Shown here piece after piece: positions 53,416 through 64,000 of a stretch of DNA of 64,000 nt. The translations under genes were made by a program, and so were the position numbers. The stretch's first letter is position 1. Every line of letters begins with the position of its first letter. Below the pieces are notes generated by a model, which made no database searches, was not told the DNA's origin, and worked only from the letters and a program-made list of their open reading frames with translations. The DNA is from Karalla daura (lineage: Eukaryota; Chordata; Actinopteri; Chaetodontiformes; Leiognathidae): assembly GCA_029224185.1 (NCBI GenBank), contig CM055205.1, positions 5,213,577 to 5,277,576 of the forward strand, given 5' to 3'.

Positions 53416-54060
53416 AAACCTTTTATTTTATCCAATTCTTGTATTTATCTTATTTACCATGTAGATGGCATTGGACACCCTAACCACTGGGTTGTTTATA
53501 TATATCTCCATTAGTCCACATTAATTCACTTCCTCATTCACACAGTGGTGTTACTTGCTTTTTAAACAAATTTTTCAGCATTTGGAACATATTGTTTACC
53601 ACAGCTTTCCTATAGTGTAAATTTTATCCACTTTGGTTCTGGTAGTTGCTTGTTTTAATGATTGCAAATTCAATTTTAATGTTTAAGTTGACACGTTTTG
53701 TCTGTTCCGTGTTTCTTAGTGTTGAAAGGGACTGAATTAATGAAATGCAAGGAACAGGTCAAAGGGGACCAGTCGAGACTCTCATACCGGATGTGACGAT
53801 TTTTATAGGTAAAGGGCAAATATGGAACAGACCAAATTTTATGTAGGCCCTACTCACTGATTTTAAGTTGCTTTAAATGTTAAAATGTTAAATATTTTCA
53901 CTTCCAGATATATTTCCTTGCCCCTGTTTGCACTGTGAGTTGACTATACATGTCTGCACTGTTCCTTTCCTGCTTGAAATGTAGCCAGTGAAATAACGTT
54001 AATGTATTATTATTAAAACGTATCACCGTCCTTTCCACCTGCCGACTCTCCAGTCACATG
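53416..54060. other. Intergenic upstream of parp10
   Basis: AT-rich sequence with no recognisable exon or repeat. The proximal promoter of the next gene probably lies at its 3' end, where GC content rises after about 54030. Confidence 0.5.
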
Positions 54061-54178
54061 TTGCTCGCTGAGGCCGCCTGCAGCGCCCCCCACTGTCCAG
54101 CGGGCGGCACAACAAGGAAGTGTCGATCCTGAACTTCAGTCCCTGTCAGTCCCAGCTCATGTCGTCCCTGTAGCACAG
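54060..54178 (+). promoter_or_regulatory. Probable non-coding first exon and promoter of parp10
   Basis: A GC-rich patch ends at a consensus donor (CACAG/GTAAGT, exon end 54178). It would splice to the acceptor at 55354, two bases before the parp10 start codon. No TATA box is evident. A five-codon upstream ORF (54159-54173) lies within it. The exon start is not determined. Confidence 0.5.
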
Positions 54179-54320
54179 GTAAGTCCAGTCCCGGAAGATA
54201 GAGGGGAAGGAAACAAAACATAACTTGGTACAAGTGCCTTTTCTCGGGGTGTCTGACAGAGAGAGATGGTTGTTGGTAAAGCGCAGGGTCGGTGTTGTAA
54301 ACAGGGAGTGAAGCAGCTGC

Positions 54321-54330
54321 TTTCACTTTC
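54321..54330 (-). promoter_or_regulatory. ISRE-like motif
   Basis: The reverse strand reads GAAAGTGAAA, fitting the GAAANNGAAA core bound by IRF/ISGF3 factors. It lies about 145 bases after the probable first exon of parp10. Human PARP10 is interferon-inducible, so a functional site here is plausible, but one 10-base match is weak evidence by itself. Confidence 0.4.
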
Positions 54331-54573
54331 CATTATTAGCATGAAGACGGTTAACTGGAGAGTCGCTACGCAGTCACTAAAATAGCGAAAAGCAGAGGTG
54401 CCGTGGCTGTACGGCCCAGCCACCGAGGGAAACCCTCACCAGGAGCCCAGACAGCCAGCAGGATACTGGGCTGGAGAAGTGCAGTGGCAGCCTCCGTACA
54501 GGCCGTCTAGGAGGCTACCCACATACTGTAGGTGTGTACAGGCCACGGCTGCTCTCGGCTCTGAAGTCTGTCC

Positions 54574-54576
<3 letters not shown>

Positions 54577-54668
<92 letters not shown>
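54577..54668 (+). repeat. (TG)46 microsatellite
   Basis: 92 bases of uninterrupted TG inside the parp10 leader intron. Confidence 0.97.
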
Positions 54669-54670
<2 letters not shown>

Positions 54671-55355
54671 CGCACTCACCTTCTTACCTGCTTAGTTTGT
54701 TAACATGCGTGGTGACGGGTGGAAAGGCCACATTGCACTACAACTTTAAAATTCAATCAAGTAAACAAACGTCGGTTGGTTGTCTGTGTGTCAATAATAT
54801 AATGATCTGTCGGCTCAGACCAGTTTACACGTATGTTTTGTTGTATTGTGTTGCATTCATTTGGATCAGATAAACACCCATGTCCTGTCTTATCAGTGAC
54901 AGCCAGGTCATGTAAATCGAGTCTCTGCTATTCATGGACAGTATGCACAGTGTAAAACCCACGCAGTATTACCCTGTGTATCACAGTATTATCTCAGTAT
55001 GTGCAGAAATGAGCAGGATATAACTAATAATACGGCGTTACAGAGATTTTTTGGTGGTTTACCTCTCACTTACCACTTAATAACATCCAGTGGTTTGCAC
55101 ATGCACCGCATTTATTTCAGTCTGAGTGGTAAATGCGTCATGATAGATCCACGCAGTTGTAGATTCGTTAAGACATATTACTGTTCATCCTGTGAGGTCT
55201 CTCGGGTAATGATGAATGGGAATCTCCCCAAATCTGCCATGAAAAACATTTGAAGTTTTCGATGTCCTCACTCGATGATGTTGGGTGCGCTGATTGGGCG
55301 CACCATCGGAATGGCGTGACGCCTCGTTGACGTGAACGTGTGTGCATCCCCCAGG

Positions 55356-56390
55356 ATGCCCGTGGAAAGTCCGGAGGAGAGGACGGTGGAGGTGCTGGCC
55401 CTGCCCCCGGGGGTGGACGAGGAGCTGCTCTCCCTCTACTTCGAGAACAAGCGGCGCTCCGGGGGAGGCCCGCTGGTCTCTGTGCACAAGACGGATGACA
55501 GGGCCGTGCTGGTGTTTGAGCAGGCCGAGGGCAAGTGTTACACTATACGCAGTGCATTTGTACTTGTGTTTCATTTGGGCCGTTGGAAACCAGACGTTGC
55601 CCTGCTTTGAAATGAAGCGGTTTCTCATCGCTGCACGTCATTCCAGCTTCTTACTGACGTTCTGCCCCGTGCATGACTGCAGCTGCGGCCCAGGTGCTGT
55701 CCAAGAGGCACCATGTTCTGCTCAGCGCGAGGATGACCGTGAGGAAGCCGGCCTCCAAGGACCGGCGGAGGCTGCTGCTGCGGGGGGTGGAGCCCGGCAC
55801 CAGCGACGAGATGATCGAGCTCTACGTGGAGAACCTGATGGGGCTGGGCGACGCCGAGTACACTCTGTGGCCCTCGCCGGGCAGGGACCTCGTGCTCATT
55901 CAGCTCAGCCAGCCCCACTCCAAGGGTGCGCTGCTCGCACATGCTCCCAGAGGTGGCCCCTTCGGTCGTCCAGCGTCGCTGAGCGCTTTTTCTGTTGTTC
56001 TTCTTCAGATTTCCAAACGCTTCGTGACAAAATCTCCAAGAGGACGCTGGACGGCGCCAGGATAACTCTCGAGCAGGTCGATCAGACTGACTCCGTCCTG
56101 GTGGAGAAGCTGAGTCCGGGCACCGACCCGGACATGCTCACCTTGCACTTTGAGAGCACGGACGGCGGGAATCTGGACGTGAAGGAGGTCACGAAGCTTT
56201 CAGAGAGCGCGGCCAAGGTGTCTTTTGTCCAGTACCAAGGTAGATTTAGCATTTTGGAACATGCTGATGGTTTTCATGTTTTCATTTATTTAACGCGTGC
56301 TCCTTCTGCCAGCCGTGGAGTGCGTCCTGGGTCTGCAGCACAAACTGGGAGGTGCCGAGCTGGCCGTGACGCCCTACTACGACTTCCTAC
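55356..56390 (+). other. parp10 triple RRM-like block
   Basis: Each module starts with a hydrophobic beta-1 strand (VEVLALPPG, LLLRGVEPG, VLVEKLSPG) followed by an acidic helix (DEELLSLYFEN, DEMIELYVEN, DPDMLTLHFES) and a beta-3 strand (RAVLVFEQ, DLVLIQLSQ, AKVSFVQY). The classic aromatic RNP residues are poorly kept, so RNA binding is not assured. An intron interrupts each module after beta-3, always in phase 1. Confidence 0.7.
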
Positions 56391-59300
56391 AGCCCGCACG
56401 GACTTCAGCGGCTCACGACCCTGGAGCTGGAAGCCAAGACGTGTCTGACAGAGACTCGGGGGATCCGAGCGACATGCGGGCGCAGGGCGGCCCCCCTGAC
56501 GCGGAGGGGCCGCGGAGCCAGGCCCTGCCTGGCGACGACGTCATGGAGGCTGAGGTCGACGTCGAGGGAGAGACCCTGTCGGACGTCATTCCCGTGGCCG
56601 ACGAGGTCAAGCTGGCCGTGCTTGACCTCAGCAACTTCCTGCGGGACGCCGAGCGCAGCCACCCGGACTGCGCCGTCCGGATCCGAGGCGGCGGCGTGCA
56701 CGTGACGGCGTCCCGTCGGCAGACGCTGGAGCGGGTGGCCGGCTCCGTCCGGGACTTGGTCGACGGGATGGCGCGGGTCCACTTCGCGGCGGGGCCGGAG
56801 AGGTCGGAGCTGCTGGCCAGCCGGGACGTGAAGGAGCGGCTGCTGCAGGCCCTGATCGAGACGGGCTCGCCGCCGGCCATGTACACCGTGTCCGACTGCC
56901 GGGTGGCCGTCACCTCGCTGTGCCAGGACTCGGCCAGGCGGGCGTGCGACTTCCTCCAGTCGCAGCTCAGCACCTTCAGCCTCGCGGTGGAGCCGCAGCA
57001 CGAGAGCATCTTCTACTGCCGGGAGTGGTCCGAGTTCCTGCGGGCCCTGGGCTTCTCCTCCGTCAAAGTGTCCGAGCGGGGGGGGGGCGTGGACGTGTGG
57101 ACGCTGAAAGGGATGGAGGACGAGGTCCAGGCCGCCATCCTGACCTTCATCAGCACTCCCATCGAGAGGGAGACGGTCGTCCCCATGGAGCCCGGCGTGC
57201 TCAAGTACATCCAGACCTACCAGCATCAGCTGCTGGTCGATATGGACCAGGTGTCCATCTTCCCTCTGGAAGCACCGGATATGTGTGGGCTGAAGGTACA
57301 TGGTCCGGCAGTGCTCCTTCTACGATTTACTTCCAATTCTTTTTACTTTCACATTCCTCTGTTTCCGTGGCCGACAGATCCACGGCCACGCCACGGCCTG
57401 CCAGATGGCCGAGGAGGTGCTGCAGAGCGTGGCCTCCTCCGTCTGCATCCAGACCATCACGGTGAACGCCCCGGGCGTGACGCGCTACTTCGCCGAGGAC
57501 GACTGTCAGCGCCTCCTGAGGGAGATGGAGCGGCGCTTCCTGGTCCACATCGTCCCCAAGCAGGTGCCCTGGCAGCCGCTGCCGCAGCAGGTAACCGCTC
57601 CTCTCTCCGTCCCGGATTCCCCTCCTCCTCCTCCTCCTCCTCCTCCTTCCCAGCCCGTCGGCCGTTCGCTCATCCTTGCTCGCTCGCTCGCTCGGGAACT
57701 TGACGCTCTTCTCGCGTATTTGTTGTTTTAGGACATTTTCGTGACCGCGTGGACAATGGTGGCCCAGAGGAACTTCCAGCGGTCGTCGTCGGATGAGACC
57801 AACTCTGACTCCGCGCGCACCAATCACAACGGAGCCCCAGGTGCGGGTCAGATTTTGCTGTCCGGTTCCGGTTTTTCGACCGCTTTCTCGTCTAGCCCAT
57901 GCTATTCCATCCTCAAACGGTGTTTGCCCCTTCCCAGGCCTTCTAGAGGAGGCGAAGAAGATCGTCTCATCCGTGGAGGAGAGACCGGAGCGGGACCCGC
58001 CGTTTTCGGAGCCGACCGACGACATGGACCAGCTGGACCTGTACACGGCGGAGGAGCCGAGCGGCCCCGGCGCTCTGGACGCCTCCCAGCCATTGGTGGC
58101 GAGCAGCCCGGCCAACGGCGTGCCCCAACGGCTCAGCGACGGAGCCGAGGGCCTCCCCAGCGACCTGGAGGAGGAGGCCCAGCTCTCTCTGGCCATCCAG
58201 TACTCCATGGAGTCCAGCCAGTGGTCGCAGGAGGACGAGGAGGAGGAGCAGCTGCAGAAAGCCTTGGAGCTGTCCAAGGAGATGATCCACCACGTGTCGG
58301 CCGACAGGCCTGAGGTGGAGCAGAAGAGGAAGAGGGGGGAGAGCGCCGACGTGCCCCTGCAGGTCGCCATCAGCTCGGCCAACACCTTGCAGCTGAGGGT
58401 GTTCGCGGGCTACGACTGCGACCTGAGCCGGGTCAACATAGCCTTCGGGAAGAGGGTGAGCCAGAAGCAGGTGGAGGAGCGGCTGGAGCACAGGGCCGTG
58501 AGGAACATGTCCGAGTACCACCGCCACTGCGTGGAGCTGATCAAGCGGCGGAACGCCGTGGACGTCCAGATCCAGGGCACCATCGTCACCGTGTCCGGCT
58601 TCAAGGACTACGTGGTGGGGGCGCTGTGCGACGTGAGGCTGCTGCTGGACAAGATGTCGGGCTCCCTGTCGGAGCGGGAGATCCTGAGGACCGTGCAGTG
58701 GGTGCGCCACGACCCGGCGGCGTCGGCCGCCGCCGCCCCGTACTCGGCCGAGGCCACCGTGTTCCTGGAGAACGTGTGGAGGATGAAGGTGCCCCACATC
58801 GACGTGCTGCTGGACAATCAGCCCCACACCATAAACTTTGAGAGGATGCAAGAGCACAACATTGTCTCGGGCAAGTCTGTGAAGATCTCCAGGATGCTGG
58901 GGGACCTGGATGTGGAGGTGCCAGGTCGGCTACGGAGCTCTATGCCTTTCTGATATTTCTGTGCACGATAGCTTGCCAAACCTTGACAAACAAAGGACTA
59001 AGCTTGTCTATTTGTCTACAATAGGAAAACAGTTTTTTTCCTGTTTAACTGAAGTCGAAACACTCTTGAAGTTTCTGTCCGATGAATTATTAGTGTTAGC
59101 TTAGTCGATAATTTATCGAGGATTTGCTGTTGAATATTTGAAGCCAAATCTGTGATTTATTCAGTGATTTGTTGCTGCCTCCGCGACGTCCGCCTCTGTG
59201 TCAACGAGCTCTGAGTTGTCTGGATTGCGGGCAGTGATGCAAGTCTCTCGTCGACAGAGGAGGAGTACTCCATGCTGTCGGGCCTGCCCGAGAGGAGCAA

Positions 59301-60042
59301 GTTGGACGAGGGCTCGGACGAGTTTCAGAACGTGGTCAAGAGCTTCTATGAGAGCATCCGCGAGTACCACAGCAAGATCCGGATCGTAAAGGTGAGGCGG
59401 AAGCAGCAGTGGTGTGTGTGTGTGTGTGCGTGTGTGCGTGTGCGTAATGACCGTCTCCCCCTCCAGGTGGAGAAGCTGATGAACAGGCTGCTGTACAACC
59501 AGTACAAGCTGAAGAAGGCGAGCGTGCTGCAGCTGGCCACCTACCCCGAGATCGAGCGCACCCTCTACCACGGCACGAGCGAGGCCAGCGTCAAGGAGAT
59601 CTGCATCCACGGCTTCAACCGCAGCTTCTGCGGGAAGAACGGTACGAGTCCCCCCGGCCCCTGGTCCCACCCCCCCACCCCGATTATCCGTAACCCTGAC
59701 GTCTCTCGTTTCCCCTCCCTCCCCCACACACACACACACACAGCCACCGTCTACGGCCAGGGGGTGTATTTCGCCGTGGAGTCGGCGCTGTCCGTCCAGG
59801 AGACGTACTCCCCGGCCAACGCCGACGGCCACAAGTTCGTCTTCGTGTCCAAGGTGCTGACCGGGGACTACACCAGGGGCTGCCACTCCATGAAGACGGC
59901 GCCGCTGAAGGAGACGGGGGACATCCCGCTGCGGTACGACAGCGTGACCGACGACATCAACAGGCCCAGCATGTTCGTCATCTTCAACGACACGCAGGCC
60001 TTCCCCGAGTATCTCATCACGTGCCAGGGCATGCACCGCTGA
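55356..60042 (+). CDS. Protein mono-ADP-ribosyltransferase PARP10 type, 10 coding exons, complete
   Basis: Attaches single ADP-ribose units from NAD+ to protein (and in mammals nucleic acid) targets, and shuttles between cytoplasm and nucleus. Exons: 55356-55530, 55683-55925, 56009-56239, 56313-57295, 57378-57590, 57732-57840, 57938-58924, 59258-59391, 59467-59641, 59744-60042. Frames join cleanly to 1,182 residues (human PARP10 has 1,025). Order: three RRM-like modules (about 9-80, 88-163, 168-242), an acidic linker, a long region with KH-like segments, two ubiquitin-interacting motifs (about 729-745 and 752-768), and a C-terminal ART domain (about 1025-1182). The ATG at 55356 directly follows a splice acceptor and starts the first RRM. 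Intron 1 of the coding part uses a GC donor. Exons are very GC-rich and introns mostly under 350 bases. PARP14 is the nearest alternative, but no macrodomains or WWE are present, which favours PARP10. Confidence 0.92.
58115..58245 (+). other. Not a separate gene: acidic lead-in and first ubiquitin-interacting motif of parp10
   Basis: Residues around 729-745 contain EEEAQLSLAIQYS, matching the UIM pattern of an acidic start, a central Ala and a Ser four residues later. The second motif (EEEQLQKALELSK) lies at 58246-58290. Human PARP10 also carries UIMs, which bind Lys63-linked ubiquitin. Confidence 0.7.
58925..59257 (+). other. parp10 intron 7 (333 bp)
   Basis: Starts GTCGGC and ends TCGACAG. 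The acceptor has a poor pyrimidine tract. No feature inside. Confidence 0.7.
59258..60042 (+). other. parp10 ADP-ribosyltransferase catalytic domain (exons 8-10)
   Basis: The NAD+-binding His is in YHGT (H1060) and the Tyr in YGQGVYFA (Y1092). The last strand reads PEYLITC near 1171-1177. The position of the catalytic Glu of poly-ADP-ribosylating PARPs is taken by Leu or Ile here, the hallmark of the mono-ART subfamily. The Glu in PEYL is a conserved residue of the family, not the catalytic one. Confidence 0.85.
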
Positions 60043-60467
60043 CCCCCCCCGGGTTCAGTGTGGAGACGCGTGCCGCCTCCCTTCTCCGTCGCCCCGCCTT
60101 AATTGAAAGTGCGTGGCCTGTGAAGGGCTACTGTGTTCCCGTTTACAGTGGGCTTTGTTTTGTTTTTACTTTGAAGACCGCCGCCTCGACAAGCGCCTTG
60201 CCGTCGATGGTTCGACCGGTCGCTTGACGTTGTTCGGGAAAGTCAAAGTAGAGTGTAAACGTATTTCACGCACCAGGTCGAATACAACTTCAATCACGCT
60301 CTCTGCACGATAACATTCAGGACGGACAACTTCAATCAGGAGCAGCTCTGCAGTCAATATCATAAAAAAGTTTTTTTTTGTGAAGCTACCGTCCCACTCT
60401 ACTGTGTATTTGACTTGCTCATACTTGTAAATACCCTGAATTGTTGTATTGTACAGGTGGATTTTAT

Positions 60468-60473
60468 AATAAA
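60468..60473 (+). terminator. Polyadenylation signal of parp10
   Basis: AATAAA about 425 bases after the stop codon, in AT-rich sequence, followed by TG/T-rich sequence. It is the first canonical signal after the gene. Confidence 0.6.
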
Positions 60474-61490
60474 GAAATGTTTCCTGGAAGATCATGTAAT
60501 TTTAATTTATTACAAATGCATGCTGTGCTACCCATTCGATTCTTTCTCTCTCTCTCTCTCTTTCTCTATCTCTCTCTCTCTCTAACTCTCGCTCACACAC
60601 ACAAGGGGAATTTAGTTGAATCCCTAATCAAACTTAGTGTGGTCTTTGGACTGTGTTATCTTAATTTATACTAAAGATACAAACCATACACACTTCCGTT
60701 TTCCGTAGGTTCCCTTTTTTTCATTTAGTACGTAGCCTTGTGCTTTTATATAATTTGAATATCTGTTATTGTCCTCATTTGTTTTTTTTTAAAAAGAGCC
60801 TTTCACCAACTCGTCCAGTGTATTTGCACGAGCGCACGTTGAGCTGTAGGGGGCGGCGTGGCGCACTGGAGGACCCGAGCTGCCGGCACGGAACAGACGA
60901 AGAAGAAGCCCCACAACACATTAGTGCGATGTTAGCTCGGGCAGCTAAGTGCGCTCAGTGACGCTAACCCGCCGAACATGACGCCTCGCGTTTGAGCAGG
61001 CGTCGGAAATAAACGTGCGGACTCCGAAGACGTGTCTGACATTGGTACGTTGGCAAGTTTAATTCACAGATAGTGAGAAATGCCGGGGAGCAGTCCGTGC
61101 GGGCGCTGTGCCATGCAAGCTACCATGCTAGCTGCAGAGGGGGAGCTTTAGCCTCATCGATATTCAACGTCGCGCACTCTTGACACTCTTTACGGATGAA
61201 ATCTGTCGGAGGAATCGCAGACTGGTGGACATAAGGCGACTGGACGACTGCTGCTGCCCGCAGGTTGCATTATGCCTACCCGAGCTGTCAGTGAATGTCA
61301 TTGTCCTGCCCGGTAGTTGCTAGGAAATAACAATACCAAAATCTGGTATAATCTGAAGGGGGAAAAAAAGTTTATCCATCGTGGGAAAATTTGAGACGAA
61401 GGCCATCGCAGCAGATGATAATGTAACGCGCTTGAAGCGCGGGTCTGTGAAATCCGGAGGGTACAAGATCATAACGGAATAGAACAGAAT
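60474..61490. other. parp10-cpsf1 intergenic region with the cpsf1 promoter
   Basis: Has a CT run at 60541-60591. GC and CpG content rise from about 60840, marking a probable promoter of cpsf1. A donor-like TTG/GTACGT near 61044 could end a non-coding first exon. No coding exon. Confidence 0.5.
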
Positions 61491-61633
61491 GAGCAGAACT
61501 GGCCCAGGCGATAACGTTTTTCAGGTTCACCGAATCTTTTCACTCTCCTCTGTGTATGTGTGTCCAGCCGTGTCACTGAGGCTTCGAGGTGTGTGTCCCC
61601 TCTCCTGCCAGGTGGCCAGAGCATCCCTCCAGG
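61491..61633 (+). promoter_or_regulatory. cpsf1 leader / splice acceptor region
   Basis: Pyrimidine-rich sequence leads to CTGCCAG (ending 61612) and CCTCCAG (ending 61632). Use of the second would leave a single leader base before the ATG, as the parp10 gene shows at its own start. Confidence 0.45.
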
Positions 61634-63959
<2,326 letters not shown>

Positions 63960-64000
63960 GTAAGCCCGTCCTCAGTCGCCCAGACACTGACCGGTCTTCT

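Larger units (their letters stand above)
54179..55354 (+). other. parp10 intron 1 (leader intron)
   Basis: Runs from GTAAGT to CCCCAG. Contains an ISRE-like site and a (TG)46 microsatellite, listed separately. The rest is unremarkable. Confidence 0.55.

Noticed and set aside
56405..58857. Long reverse-strand open frames (about 298 and 296 codons) opposite parp10 exons 4 and 7
   Set aside because: They lie exactly opposite GC-rich coding exons, have low-complexity His/Leu/Gly/Arg content and match no family; they are codon-bias shadows.
59200..60042. Idea that the Glu in PEYLITC makes this a poly-ADP-ribosylating PARP
   Set aside because: The same PEYL text occurs in mono-ART members such as PARP14 and PARP15; the catalytic position is the following Leu/Ile.

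Overview
The window is vertebrate nuclear DNA, almost certainly from a ray-finned (teleost) fish. The genes are split by GT-AG introns. There are long (TG)n and (CA)n microsatellites, degenerate copies of dispersed repeats typical of fish genomes (an L2/Rex1-like non-LTR element, a Tc1-type MITE, an ATCC-rich repeat tail), and three genes whose deduced proteins match vertebrate families along their length. I saw no bacterial-type operon, CRISPR array or tRNA gene. Species cannot be fixed from the sequence.

Layout. Bases 1 to about 29,640 are a non-coding stretch upstream of the first gene. It holds microsatellites, a 331-bp inverted-repeat element, an LTR-like element, old repeat tails and a tandemly duplicated ~215-bp non-coding block. 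Bases 29,994-45,827 (+) are a complete six-exon st3gal1-type gene (beta-galactoside alpha-2,3-sialyltransferase, 330 aa), with a 9.8-kb second intron containing an uninterrupted (GT)94 tract. Bases 46,000-54,050 are intergenic, with a dense cluster of degraded transposons at 50.0-53.4 kb. Bases 55,356-60,042 (+) are a complete ten-coding-exon parp10-type gene (mono-ADP-ribosyltransferase, 1,182 aa deduced) with a probable non-coding first exon ending at 54,178. Bases 61,634-63,959 (+) are the first eleven coding exons (434 aa) of cpsf1, the 160-kDa cleavage and polyadenylation specificity factor subunit; the rest of that gene lies beyond the window.

The three genes are not a functional pathway: one is a Golgi glycosyltransferase, one a mono-ART with RNA- and ubiquitin-binding modules, one a core mRNA 3'-end processing factor. 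In human, all three map to 8q24 (ST3GAL1 at 8q24.22, PARP10 and CPSF1 at 8q24.3), so the order fits a conserved chromosomal block that is compacted here.

I did not find a convincing undescribed system. The observations most worth a second look are: parp10 carries three RRM-like modules whose introns all fall at the same place and phase, pointing to tandem exon duplication; its first coding intron looks like a GC-AG intron; it has an ISRE-like motif just inside its first intron; its last splice acceptor lies in a CA microsatellite; the st3gal1 leader carries two short upstream ORFs; and the duplicated non-coding block at 21.85-22.37 kb looks like a tandem-duplicated conserved element.
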